In this document: positions 22,823 to 31,531 of the stretch, one piece after another | Layout: each line of letters begins with the position of its first letter | Numbering within the stretch: the stretch's first letter is position 1 | Assembly: GCA_020724925.1 (NCBI GenBank) | Contig: DYGC01000004.1 | Coordinates: forward strand, 1-37,556 | DNA length: 37,556 nt | Source of the DNA: Candidatus Paceibacter sp. | GTDB lineage: Bacteria; Patescibacteriota; Patescibacteriia; DYGC01 | Reading direction: 5' to 3' | Notes under the pieces: generated by a model | What the model was told of the DNA's origin: nothing | Database searches by the model: none | The model's input: only the letters and a program-made list of their open reading frames with translations | Made by a program: the position numbers and the translations under genes

Positions 22823-23494
22823 ATGGAAGAATTAGAAAGATTAAATCTGCTTATAAAAGGGTTTTCAGATTTAGTTAACGAACATAAAGAATTAGATGTT
22901 CACAAATATAATAAATTTAATAAACAATGTGGAGATCTTTTTAAAGATTACAATTATCTGAAAATTATAATTGAGAGAATTGAAATGGCCGATTCAAACA
23001 AAGATATAGTACAGCTTAATTTAGATTTAAAAACTTTATATATTTTTGGTAGAGTTTTTTCTGAATCTTTAATATATACTATTTCTTTATTTATTAAAAA
23101 CAATACCAAGCTTGAATGGACTAAAATAGGTCCTTTTTTATCTAGTGTGAAAAACAATTTTAATTCCGAATCCGATGAGTTTAAGAATTTTTGGAAAGAA
23201 TGTGAAAAACCTATTAAAATTTTATATGATCTTTTTAAATATCGAAATTTTGTTTTGCATGAGAAAGATAGTAATACAGAATGGACCTTTTCATGGCCCA
23301 ATAAATCCAATCTAGATAATGTTTACATATCAAATGTCCCATGGGAAGAAGATAAAGATAATAAAAAAGAAGAAAAAACCCTGAATGCTAGAAACATTAT
23401 AAATAAACTATATATTGAAAGTTATAACATTATTAATTATATAAAAAAATATATAATTAATATACTTTATAAACCCAAGAATCTATTAATTTAA
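22823..23494 (+). CDS. AT-rich helical protein with HEPN-like Rx4H motif
   Basis: 223 residues, predicted almost entirely helical. Near residue 141 the segment R141-N-F-V-L-H146-E has the R-x4-H form of HEPN ribonuclease and toxin domains, with Arg-Asn and His-Glu as commonly seen. The gene is markedly more AT-rich than its neighbours, with many Lys/Asn/Ile codons ending in A or T, which suggests recent acquisition. It follows the tRNA-Ser repeat cluster, a typical insertion spot. No antitoxin-like nucleotidyltransferase is adjacent. HEPN assignment rests on one motif and overall helicity, so it is tentative; a non-catalytic helical protein is the alternative. Confidence 0.6.
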   Translation: MEELERLNLLIKGFSDLVNEHKELDVHKYNKFNKQCGDLFKDYNYLKIIIERIEMADSNKDIVQLNLDLKTLYIFGRVFSESLIYTISLFIKNNTKLEWTKIGPFLSSVKNNFNSESDEFKNFWKECEKPIKILYDLFKYRNFVLHEKDSNTEWTFSWPNKSNLDNVYISNVPWEEDKDNKKEEKTLNARNIINKLYIESYNIINYIKKYIINILYKPKNLLI

Positions 23495-23589
23495 AACAAA
23501 AAAAAATAAAAATGATTTTACTAAATTTACTAGAAATTTAGTTTCAGACTAAAGATTTTCACTAATTAAAATTTTTACATAAAATTGTT

Positions 23590-24138
23590 ATGAAATGGTT
23601 TTCAAAAAATAAAAAAAATGAGGATACAACTATTATACTTAATGGGTTTCCCGTATGGGCAACCATACATTCTATTAATCTAATCGACGAATTACAGAAA
23701 AATGACAAATTAGGATGGGCAGAACTTATTAACAATAATATAAAAAAATCAGAAATTATAGATTGTTTTCTTGGTGCTCATTTATTTTATTTAAACAATA
23801 ATGTTGCGGGGGATATTGTTAATTCATTATTTGGTAATGATGTTTTTGAAAAAATCCTATCTACCTTACCAGAAAGAGCAAAAAAAATTGCTGTTTTATC
23901 CCATACCTTACAAAAAACAAACGATAATGTTCTCATTACATCTTCATTAGAAAACTTTTATAATATAAAAATAAATCCATTTGATGCATGTGTTGCATTT
24001 GTGATTGACCAAGAAATAAATAATAGTGATGAATTTTCTAATAAAATAGGTGGCCTTTTACCGATATTAAACCGTCTTCAAATTGAACAATTAGACTGGC
24101 TTAATGAACTTGTAGAAAAATGGTCAAAATTAAAATAA
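23590..24138 (+). CDS. AT-rich orphan protein, unknown function
   Basis: 182 residues, mostly helical, no signal peptide or membrane segment. It opens MKWFSKNKKNEDTTIILNGF and ends LDWLNELVEKWSKLK. I recognise no motif. Base composition is as AT-rich as the HEPN-like gene 95 nt upstream, so the two probably arrived together or share a source. The gap between them holds no clear promoter or terminator. Confidence 0.55.
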   Translation: MKWFSKNKKNEDTTIILNGFPVWATIHSINLIDELQKNDKLGWAELINNNIKKSEIIDCFLGAHLFYLNNNVAGDIVNSLFGNDVFEKILSTLPERAKKIAVLSHTLQKTNDNVLITSSLENFYNIKINPFDACVAFVIDQEINNSDEFSNKIGGLLPILNRLQIEQLDWLNELVEKWSKLK

Positions 24139-24172
24139 AAAATATATAATTTTTAAACTAAAAAATCTTTTT

Positions 24173-24568
24173 ATGCCCACATCCGACTGGTATTCACAAA
24201 TTATTAAACCAACTTGGTCCCCGCCGGCCTGGCTTTTCGGACCGGTTTGGTCATTTCTTTACATCTTAATCGCCGCGTCGTTCGGCACAGTGTTTTATAA
24301 AACCATCACCGGCAGCCTATCTTGGCTGGTTGCTTTGCCGTTTGTGCTCAATCTTGTGTTTAATTTTGCTTTCACTCCCCTGCAATTCGGTTTAAAAAGT
24401 AATATTTTAGCCTCAATTGATATCATTTTAATTTTAGGCACACTGATTTGGGCGATTATTGCCATTTACCCACATTTGCGCTGGGTTGCCTATCTGCAAA
24501 TCCCCTATCTGCTTTGGGTTTCCTTTGCCACGATTTTGCAATTAACGATTACCTATTTGAATAAATAA
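24173..24568 (+). CDS. tspO: TspO/MBR family membrane protein
   Basis: 131 residues, slightly short for the family (about 150-160). The signature is clear: WYSQIIKPTWSPPAWLFGPVWSFLY-type opening (positions 6-31), then three or four further hydrophobic helices, with the usual conserved FxxxxPLQFGLKS region near 66-80. TspO binds tetrapyrroles and related hydrophobic ligands and has been linked to porphyrin turnover and stress responses. The normal five-helix bundle appears complete or nearly so. GC content returns to the local average here, marking the end of the AT-rich insert. Confidence 0.9.
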   Translation: MPTSDWYSQIIKPTWSPPAWLFGPVWSFLYILIAASFGTVFYKTITGSLSWLVALPFVLNLVFNFAFTPLQFGLKSNILASIDIILILGTLIWAIIAIYPHLRWVAYLQIPYLLWVSFATILQLTITYLNK

Positions 24569-24590
24569 GAATAATAAACCATCGAATTCT

Positions 24591-25325
24591 ATGACAAAAA
24601 AATTAAAAATTGTCATTTCCGGATCATTTAGCCGTAATTTTGAAGGAATAAAAGAAACCATTAAAGAATTCAAACAATTAGGACTTGATGTTTTATCACC
24701 AAAAGATTCCAAAGTGCTCGATACTGTTAATGATTTTGTATTTTTAGACAGTGATAAAAGCACGGATATAAAAGTACTGGAACAAGCGCATCTTGATGCC
24801 ATAACATCAGCAGATGCTCTGTATATTTACAACTCCGAAGATTATCTTGGCGACTCTTCAAAAATGGAACTGGGCTGGGCCTTGGCACTTGGCAAACCAA
24901 TTTTTTGTAAGGAAAAGCCCAAGGATTCTACCATACAATTATTTTGCGGACAAATTGCCACCCCTGAAGAGACAAAAAACATCCTTGAAAATCGCTCTCC
25001 TTTAGATTCCATAAATGAACGCTCCTCGGTGGCCGAACTTCAAAAATATATTCATGAAATGGTTATTCGTCGTGGTTTTGACGAAGAAAGTCCACGGGAT
25101 GCGATGTTAATGATGGTTGAAGAAGTCGGTGAAATGGCCAAAGCCATGCGTAAATATATTGGATTAAAAACTGATCAAGAAAAACAAGACCGGTATACAA
25201 AATTGGAACATGAATTGGCAGATGTTTTTATCTACCTTTTGGATATTGCTAATTTACTGAACGTTTCTTTATTCAAAGCACTACACGAAAAGGAAAAAGA
25301 AAACGAAACAAGAACTTGGAATTAA
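24591..25325 (+). CDS. deoxyribosyltransferase-like / MazG fusion
   Basis: 244 residues with two domains. Residues 1-120 resemble nucleoside 2-deoxyribosyltransferases and related Rossmann-like proteins: VISGSFSRNFEG at the first strand, ADALYIYNSEDYLG, and the acidic active-site region SSKMELGWALALGKPIF. Residues about 145-240 are an all-alpha MazG-type pyrophosphohydrolase with EEVGE and, after a loop, HELADVFIYLLDIAN. Both domains act on nucleotides, so the fusion probably cleans or salvages modified nucleotides in two linked steps. Genes 22 nt upstream and 9 nt downstream suggest an operon with tspO and the unknown gene at 25335. Confidence 0.75.
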   Translation: MTKKLKIVISGSFSRNFEGIKETIKEFKQLGLDVLSPKDSKVLDTVNDFVFLDSDKSTDIKVLEQAHLDAITSADALYIYNSEDYLGDSSKMELGWALALGKPIFCKEKPKDSTIQLFCGQIATPEETKNILENRSPLDSINERSSVAELQKYIHEMVIRRGFDEESPRDAMLMMVEEVGEMAKAMRKYIGLKTDQEKQDRYTKLEHELADVFIYLLDIANLLNVSLFKALHEKEKENETRTWN

Positions 25326-25334
25326 AAAAATTTT

Positions 25335-26228
25335 ATGATCACTCACGAAACTTCACTAAAATCGGAACAAACTCCACAAAACCAACTGGATTTGGAATTT
25401 GATTCGTTAGAAACGGAATTTTCCGGACACGACCGACTGCTAATGACCAGACAAATCATGGAAGAAATTTTTCGTCCTGACGTCAAAAAGACTTACCGCT
25501 GGTTTATTGAAAATGAAAAAGGCGAAATCGTTCCCAACAAAAATTATCCCAAAGAAAAATTTGCCGGTTCTTTGCAAAACAAAATGGCGCGTGCCGGCGG
25601 TCCACTCAAACATTTTTTATTACCGGATATCCCCGGCGGTAGCGGTGATTTACAAAGCATCCGCGAGGCTTATGATTCACGCAATCTTTACAAAAAAAGC
25701 GACCGACACCTTTTCATGAAAATCGGCCAAGGTGAAATGTGGGCCATCCCCCGCCAAGAAAATCCGTATTTGCTCGTTTCAATGTCCGAGTGTAGCACGC
25801 TAGTCGGCAAAACCACCGATAAATTGTTTGTCGCCCATATCAGCTTCTCACTAACGAAACAAGTCACTGAAACCGTCAAATTTATGCAAGCGCAAGGCGT
25901 TGAGATAAACAATATTTACGCCATTGCCTGCACCGGTACTTATCAAGAACAAAAAGCTCAACAAAATCATGAGCGACGCGCCACGCAAATCCAAGATTAT
26001 CTGGATTTGGGTTTGCCGCCACAAAACATCACTGAATTCTCTTATAATCTCGGGCCTGATGATGGACTGGGCCGATTTACCATGAAAAATCTCACAGAAA
26101 TTATTATTTGCAATGACGGAATTTTTAAATATTCTTTTGATTTGCTCAATGATCAATATGCGCCGGGAGCTTATCATCAAACTTTTGTGGAAGGTTCTTA
26201 TCGGGATGAAGAAATAATTACATTTTAA
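25335..26228 (+). CDS. unknown protein, possible CNF1/YfiH-fold relative
   Basis: 297 residues, no signal peptide. The middle holds SECSTLVG followed after about ten residues by LFVAHISFSLTKQV and GVEINNIYAIACTG. This Cys-then-His spacing resembles the DC-PV...HAGWRG segment of YfiH/laccase-domain proteins and the Cys-His pair of CheD, which share a fold; Cys and His would be the catalytic pair. The resemblance is from pattern only and may not hold. It lies 9 nt after the deoxyribosyltransferase-MazG fusion and 19 nt before another unknown gene, so all three are probably co-expressed. Confidence 0.55.
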   Translation: MITHETSLKSEQTPQNQLDLEFDSLETEFSGHDRLLMTRQIMEEIFRPDVKKTYRWFIENEKGEIVPNKNYPKEKFAGSLQNKMARAGGPLKHFLLPDIPGGSGDLQSIREAYDSRNLYKKSDRHLFMKIGQGEMWAIPRQENPYLLVSMSECSTLVGKTTDKLFVAHISFSLTKQVTETVKFMQAQGVEINNIYAIACTGTYQEQKAQQNHERRATQIQDYLDLGLPPQNITEFSYNLGPDDGLGRFTMKNLTEIIICNDGIFKYSFDLLNDQYAPGAYHQTFVEGSYRDEEIITF

Positions 26229-26247
26229 TAATTAACAAAAACAAATT

Positions 26248-27030
26248 ATGTCAGAACAAAATTTTGGCGGAGAACAAAAAAATTTTAATGTGGAAATTCA
26301 AAAAATTACAGAAACCGTAAAAACAGAAGCTTCACGCGTTAAACAACTGGGAAATTGGCCGGCGTGGGTCGGCGAAGAATCTTTAACCGCCCGCATTCCG
26401 CAAAATAATGAAAAGCCCGCCCCCGGTTTTGATGCCGGCGTCGCTTGCGCTCTCAATTTAATTCCTGAAAACAAACAAAAATTGGCCTCAACATTACATG
26501 CTGCCTACACCCCCGAGGCGGTAACACAAATTCGTCAAGAAATTGAAAATATGAATGCCGATTCCGAAACCGCTTGGTGGTTGTCTGCCAGCAGTATTTG
26601 TGATGAAGGTGGCGTAAATCAAGAAAAGTTTATTAAACAAATCAATGATTTCACAAATTTAACAAAAAATCCTGAGCCCCGAAAACAAGCGGCGGAAAGC
26701 ATGCTGAATAATATCAAGCATTCCTTCGCTTTTAATTCCGAATTGGGTGACAATGTACCTTTCGGTAGCAAAGACGGTTGTATTCAAGCAGCCTATGTTG
26801 CCGGGCACAAATTCGGCGTGCAGTATGCGGAAAATTATGGACTGTATTTCATAGGTACCTATGAACCATCATTGGGTTTGGAAAATTTTGCATGGTCTAA
26901 TGAGAAAGACGAACAAGGACGCGCCAAAAGCGGACCGGTTTTCGGAAGCAAACAATTTGTAAAATGCGCCACCAAAGAGGAACTTAAAAATGCTTTGGAA
27001 GCAGTGAAAAAACAGTTGATCAATGAATAA
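26248..27030 (+). CDS. unknown cytoplasmic protein
   Basis: 260 residues, soluble, no signal peptide. The N-terminal half is helical and acidic; the C-terminal half (from about 160) has mixed strands with FGSKDGCIQAAYVAGHKFGVQYAENYG-type sequence, split here as CIQAAYVAGHKFG and a C-terminal FGSKQFVKCATKEELKNAL. I recognise no family. It follows the preceding gene by 19 nt and probably closes the tspO-to-27030 unit. Confidence 0.6.
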   Translation: MSEQNFGGEQKNFNVEIQKITETVKTEASRVKQLGNWPAWVGEESLTARIPQNNEKPAPGFDAGVACALNLIPENKQKLASTLHAAYTPEAVTQIRQEIENMNADSETAWWLSASSICDEGGVNQEKFIKQINDFTNLTKNPEPRKQAAESMLNNIKHSFAFNSELGDNVPFGSKDGCIQAAYVAGHKFGVQYAENYGLYFIGTYEPSLGLENFAWSNEKDEQGRAKSGPVFGSKQFVKCATKEELKNALEAVKKQLINE

Positions 27031-27053
27031 AAAAAATCGGACCTAAATCCGAT
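27029..27053 (-). terminator. terminator for the minus-strand gene at 27090
   Basis: Hairpin ATCGGA/TCCGAT with a six-base loop. On the minus strand it is followed by a T run (A run 27029-27036 on plus), so it ends the minus-strand gene rather than the plus-strand one. Confidence 0.65.
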
Positions 27054-27089
27054 ATGATAAACATTTTTGCCGATTTGCCGAGCCGGTGT

Positions 27090-27320
27090 TTACTTTTTGA
27101 TTTGCTCCAGCTCTTCGCGGTGATAGGCGGCGATGCTGCCGTCCTCGTGCTTGACCCACCAGAGCGAACCACTGTGCTCCGGCACCTGGCCATCCACCTT
27201 GCCGACGACGCCCTTTTTGCGCGTCTGCATATAGTTAGGGTGGACGTTCATCCAGCCGGTGTCGTCAAACAACTTCACCACCTGGACCTGCATTCCGTCG
27301 TCAATACGCCGTTTTCCCAT
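27090..27320 (-). CDS. small KOW/SH3-like protein with strong Shine-Dalgarno
   Basis: 76 residues from ATG 27320; the TTG one codon earlier is not needed because AAGGAGGG sits six bases before the ATG. The strand-rich sequence MQVQVVKLFDDTGWMNVHPNY, cut here to its first part, then GVVGKVDG, SGSLWWVKHEDGS and AAYHREELEQI, resembles small SH3-barrel/KOW-type domains. The clear Shine-Dalgarno and higher GC content differ from most genes in the window. Isolated, with its own terminator. Function unknown. Confidence 0.68.
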   Translation of the reverse strand: MGKRRIDDGMQVQVVKLFDDTGWMNVHPNYMQTRKKGVVGKVDGQVPEHSGSLWWVKHEDGSIAAYHREELEQIKK

Positions 27321-27506
27321 CAAAATCCCTCCTTCTGAGACACTTGGTCTCGGCTAAAGAACTGCTGATATTTAACCCCGTTTTTAGAAGAAAGTCAATC
27401 TTGAAATTAGCTAACCATAGGCTTTTTTTATTTTATAAATATGCTACAATAATAGTTATAAAATAGTTTTCCAAACTAATAAAAATTTTAATTAAAAACA
27501 AGTTCT

Positions 27507-30287
27507 ATGAACACAAACACGAAAGGACTTTTAAAAAGTCTTTTGCTGGTTGGCGCTTTTATTTTAATGAGCGTCTTACCGGCCAATGCCTTGATTCTCC
27601 AATGGAATTTGACCTATTACTCCGGTGATCACGGCGTGATTGTCGGTGATGGCAGTCAAACTGTTTTGGATGGTAACGACGGCACCCCGGTTGGTGTCAC
27701 CGCCGACGCCGATTATTTCTTTTATCGTTGGTCTGACGGTATTACCGACAACCCACGCACCGACTTGGCGGTCACGGAAGATATCACCGTCACAGCCGAA
27801 TATTTATTACTCGCTCCGACCAGCGTTTACGTTGATGATGATTATTTTGACGGTGGCGCCAATGACGGTCACATCTGGGGCTATGATGCTTTTGACAATA
27901 TCCCGGACGGCGTCTCCAGCGTAGCGGAAAATGGCACGGTTTACGTGGCTGCCGGCGCTTATGAATATACATCTGAAATTGGAATTTCAACTCCCGGCGT
28001 GACTGTTACCGGCCCGACTCCGGTGGACATGGAAGCTTTACCGGCCGTCAAAAATTATGATTGCGGCCGAGTCTTTAATATTACCGCCAACGAAGTCAGT
28101 ATTATCGGTTTAAAATTGGAACAAACCGACGATATGTATAATTACTGTTATAATTCACCGGTTGTCCGTGTCGGCTTGGTTACCGATACCACCATTGAAA
28201 GCAACGAAATCGCCGGTGGTTATGTCGGTATTGCCAACTATTACGAAGGTGGTGACAGTATCATTTCCAACAATATCATTCACGATAATGACCAATACGG
28301 CATTGTGATTTGGCAAGGTGCGCATAGTATCAGCGGCAACGAAATCAGCAACAACAGTTGGGGTATCGGCATGGCCTGCGGACCGGATGGTTGTGGCAGC
28401 AATTATAACTTGAGCGGTACCACCATTTCCAACAATAACATTTACGGTCACTCCCAAGGGGGTATCCAATACTCCGCCGGTGACCAAGCGGCGACCGTCA
28501 CCATCGGTCCCAACAATGATATTCATGATCAATTGGATAACATTGCCATTTTGACCAATGCTAATAATTTGTCCATTACCGGTAACAAAATTCACGACAG
28601 CATTAATATCACAACCGGTTTGCATATTGAAAACAACGAAGGCATTGTCAATGCCAAAAACAACTGGTGGGGTTCTGATAGTGGTCCAAATATTTCGGGC
28701 GTCTGGGCCGGTTCCGGCGACACCATCACTCCTCCCGATGCCGATACTTCCGTTTTTTATCGTCCATTCTGCACCGTGGAAGATTGCAGTGAAGCCAGTA
28801 CTTTGGAAATTGATCCGACCGCTTTAGAAGATAATTTCACTTCCGGCACGTTCGCGATTGTCGGGGATGATTATACCAACACCAGCCAAATTATGGTGAC
28901 CGAAGAGTTGACCATTGCCGTCACCGATGGCGATGGCACCAGCAAAGTTATTTTACCGAGTGGCACCATTATCACTAAAATCGGCGGCGGTAATATTGAT
29001 GGTTCACTATTGGAAGCCAGCGAATTGGACGAAGCTACCGTTACCGGCTTAGCCAGTGGCGACGTGGTTTACGGCGCTTTAAACTGGGGTATTCCGAGTT
29101 TAGGTTTGGAATTCTCCACCCCGATTACCATCAGCATTTATGTGGGAACTGATTTATACAATCAAACTTTGGCCATTAAACGTAGCACCGATGGTGTCAC
29201 TTGGACTTCCACCGGTATCGTCGCTCCGGCCGAGTGCGTCGTTGATATTGATGGCATGTGCACTTTCCAAGCGACCAAAGCCTCTTCCTATGTCGGTTAT
29301 GATGAATATGAAATGGAAGAAACACAACATGGCAACACCGGTTCCATCAGTTTAACTTACAACAACCCCACGCCTACCGGTGACGGCGAAACCAGCCAAA
29401 CTGTCGGAATGGGACAAAGCGTGTCTGTCGGTACTTTATCCACCGAAGGTTTGAACTTGTTCACCTATGTTGATTCGGTCGCTCATTTTAAGGCTTTACA
29501 CAGCAGCACTTATACTTATGGCGAACACACCATGACAATTACCGGTTTGGATATGGCGCAACAAATTGTCAGCTTCAAGATTGAGTCTGATCCGCAATAC
29601 TTCTCCTTGACTTTGGGCAATGAAACGCAAGTTGATTTGGATGGTGATAATATCAAAGACATTAAAGTCAAATTCAGCGCGTTGAGTGTAAACCGCATTG
29701 AAATGACTTTGAAATCCCTTTTGACCAAGACCGGCACCGTCAACGGTGACACTACTACCCCAACACAAACAAAATTGTGTGCTTATACTTTCACTCGTGA
29801 TTTGAGTGCCGGTATGAGTGGCGCTGATGTCAAAGAATTACAAAAATGTTTAAATTCCATTGGTTATACTTTGGCTGCCAGTGGCGCCGCCTCCCCGGGT
29901 TGGGAAACTTCCTTCTTCGGCAGTTTGACCAAAGCCGGAATCACGCGCTTCCAACAAGCCAACGGCTTGACCGTGAACGGCATGCTGGACGCCGCCACCC
30001 GTGCTAAACTTAACGGCCCGAGTGTCGCTCCGACCACGCCCACCGGTAAATATATGTTTACTCGCAATTTATATTTGGGCATGAGCGGTGATGATATTAA
30101 AGAATTGCAAAAACTCTTGAATAACAAAGGATACCAAGTCGCTAGTGTCGGAGCCGGTTCTCCTGGCAACGAAACTATGTTCTATGGTTATGCCACCCGC
30201 GCCGCTGTCATGAAATTCCAAAGTGCCAATGGCATCAGCCCGGTCGGCTATGTCGGTGCTTTAACCAGAGCGTCCTTGAACAAATAA
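27507..30287 (+). CDS. large secreted surface protein with beta-helix and two peptidoglycan-binding modules
   Basis: 926 residues. Signal peptide (about 1-29, ending PANA), an InlB B-repeat-like segment (about 35-100), a right-handed parallel beta-helix of NosD/pectate-lyase type (about 110-400; repeats such as ISNNIIHDNDQYGIVIW and ISGNEISNNSWGIGM), further beta-rich domains, and two C-terminal PG_binding_1 modules of about 75 residues (GMSGADVKELQKCLNSIGY and GMSGDDIKELQKLLNNKGY). The modules should hold the protein on cell-wall peptidoglycan; the beta-helix may bind or cut polysaccharide, but no catalytic acid set is evident. Extended -10 TGCTACAAT at 27442-27450 is a possible promoter. 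Strong terminator downstream. Confidence 0.85.
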   Translation: MNTNTKGLLKSLLLVGAFILMSVLPANALILQWNLTYYSGDHGVIVGDGSQTVLDGNDGTPVGVTADADYFFYRWSDGITDNPRTDLAVTEDITVTAEYLLLAPTSVYVDDDYFDGGANDGHIWGYDAFDNIPDGVSSVAENGTVYVAAGAYEYTSEIGISTPGVTVTGPTPVDMEALPAVKNYDCGRVFNITANEVSIIGLKLEQTDDMYNYCYNSPVVRVGLVTDTTIESNEIAGGYVGIANYYEGGDSIISNNIIHDNDQYGIVIWQGAHSISGNEISNNSWGIGMACGPDGCGSNYNLSGTTISNNNIYGHSQGGIQYSAGDQAATVTIGPNNDIHDQLDNIAILTNANNLSITGNKIHDSINITTGLHIENNEGIVNAKNNWWGSDSGPNISGVWAGSGDTITPPDADTSVFYRPFCTVEDCSEASTLEIDPTALEDNFTSGTFAIVGDDYTNTSQIMVTEELTIAVTDGDGTSKVILPSGTIITKIGGGNIDGSLLEASELDEATVTGLASGDVVYGALNWGIPSLGLEFSTPITISIYVGTDLYNQTLAIKRSTDGVTWTSTGIVAPAECVVDIDGMCTFQATKASSYVGYDEYEMEETQHGNTGSISLTYNNPTPTGDGETSQTVGMGQSVSVGTLSTEGLNLFTYVDSVAHFKALHSSTYTYGEHTMTITGLDMAQQIVSFKIESDPQYFSLTLGNETQVDLDGDNIKDIKVKFSALSVNRIEMTLKSLLTKTGTVNGDTTTPTQTKLCAYTFTRDLSAGMSGADVKELQKCLNSIGYTLAASGAASPGWETSFFGSLTKAGITRFQQANGLTVNGMLDAATRAKLNGPSVAPTTPTGKYMFTRNLYLGMSGDDIKELQKLLNNKGYQVASVGAGSPGNETMFYGYATRAAVMKFQSANGISPVGYVGALTRASLNK

Positions 30288-30305
30288 TAGAAAAATAGGA
30301 ATATT

Positions 30306-30346
30306 GAAAGCGCCCGGTTTGACAAAATGTCAAACCGGGCGCTTTT
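30306..30346 (+). terminator. strong rho-independent terminator
   Basis: Stem of about 18 bp built on GCGCCCGGTTTGACA/TGTCAAACCGGGCGC with a three- or four-base loop and a T run. Closes the surface-protein gene. Confidence 0.93.
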
Positions 30347-30385
30347 CATAAAAATCCTTAAAACCTTCATAAATATAAATAAAGG

Positions 30386-30394
30386 TGTTATAAT
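30386..30394 (+). promoter_or_regulatory. extended -10 promoter
   Basis: TGTTATAAT (TATAAT at 30389-30394), 30 nt before the ATG at 30424. No convincing -35 box. Confidence 0.5.
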
Positions 30395-30423
30395 AAAAAG
30401 GCAATTATTTAATCAAAAAACAT

Positions 30424-30750
30424 ATGATCGCCATGAAACCAATAATTCCTGAAAGACCGGAAATACCTCCTTTTACTGGGCCAAAGAGAATTCCTACTCA
30501 AGCACCGATTGAATTGGCGGTGCGTGCCAACCTTAGCAACGAACAATTCCAAGAACTAGCCAATCAACCGCCTTCACAATTACAATCACGAGAATTTCAA
30601 GCAAAACTTAAAAGCTATAATATTCCTTTTAACCAAGGAGAAATCTTTATCAAAGTTGATGGTATTATAAAAAAAATGAATACTGATGAAAATGATTTTG
30701 GTACCACCAGCCGAAATCTATTACCAAGCAAACCAAAAAATATTTTGTAA
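30424..30750 (+). CDS. hypothetical protein, Pro-rich N-terminus
   Basis: 108 residues, soluble, no signal peptide. The first 35 residues are Pro-rich (KPIIPERPEIPPFTGPKR); the rest is helical and then a short basic tail. No family recognised. An extended -10 lies just upstream and the next gene starts 23 nt downstream, so a shared transcript with the anchored protein and lipoprotein is likely. Confidence 0.55.
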   Translation: MIAMKPIIPERPEIPPFTGPKRIPTQAPIELAVRANLSNEQFQELANQPPSQLQSREFQAKLKSYNIPFNQGEIFIKVDGIIKKMNTDENDFGTTSRNLLPSKPKNIL

Positions 30751-30773
30751 ATAAATTTTTAATAAAAATTTTT

Positions 30774-31508
30774 ATGGAAAATCAAAATCAAACTCCTTGT
30801 ACTTGCGGTCTTACCGGCAAGTGTGAATGCGGAGAAACTTGTACCTGTGGAACAATTTGTCAAAAATGTGGACGCAAATGTTGTTTTTGTTCAACCGGTG
30901 CTTGCAACAAAAAAAATGTTTGTTTCACCTTAATTCTTCTAATTGTTATTGCAGTATTATTGGGAACAGCTGCTTTGTATTTTTATTTTCAAAGCAAAAA
31001 CTCCAATGATAATTATATTCCTCCGGAAATCAACATCAACGCTTCTGATGATTATGAGATTCCCGGGGAAGAAGACACTACTGAAAACCCAATTATTGAA
31101 GAAGAAAGTGAAGAAGAAATCCTTGATGAAGAACCATTACCACTTAATGATGCCCCAGCCGCAATTTTCTACAACAACAACGACTATGGTTTTGCTTTAA
31201 CCTTACCTAGTAGCTGGACCGGCTACATTGCAACTGAAAGAACTTTAAGTTGGGGTGCCCCGGTTGGTGATAGCAACTCTCTTGATTTTGGTTTTACGGC
31301 TCAAGATTCTATTTTTAATATTAGTATTTTTACTCTTGGACAATGGACTGACTTACAAAGCATGGAAGGCCCTTTACCTGGATATTTAGGAGAAAACAGC
31401 CAATATGTTTTTGCCTATGATACTGCCCAATTTGCTGCCAACGCCGACATGAGTACTCGTCGCACCGAAGTTGCTGGCATTGTCGGGACTTTCCGCACTC
31501 TTCCCTAA
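30774..31508 (+). CDS. membrane-anchored protein with cytoplasmic Cys-rich head
   Basis: 244 residues. The first 47 residues hold thirteen or so cysteines in CxC and CxxC pairs (PCTCGLTGKCECGE, CTCGTICQKCGRKCCFC), a possible multi-zinc or redox head on the inner side. One helix follows (about 50-70), then an acidic Glu-rich linker (about 80-125) and a C-terminal domain beginning FYNNNDYGFALTLPSSWTGY, which resembles PsbP/DUF1795-type lipoprotein domains (YGFSLTLPSSW pattern). Genes on both sides appear co-transcribed. Role unknown; sensing across the membrane would suit the layout. Confidence 0.68.
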   Translation: MENQNQTPCTCGLTGKCECGETCTCGTICQKCGRKCCFCSTGACNKKNVCFTLILLIVIAVLLGTAALYFYFQSKNSNDNYIPPEININASDDYEIPGEEDTTENPIIEEESEEEILDEEPLPLNDAPAAIFYNNNDYGFALTLPSSWTGYIATERTLSWGAPVGDSNSLDFGFTAQDSIFNISIFTLGQWTDLQSMEGPLPGYLGENSQYVFAYDTAQFAANADMSTRRTEVAGIVGTFRTLP

Positions 31509-31531
31509 TAATTCAATATCATAAAAAAAAT

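Noticed and set aside
27054-27338. 94-residue plus-strand frame
   Set aside because: It is antisense to the minus-strand gene at 27090-27320, which has the Shine-Dalgarno sequence and terminator.
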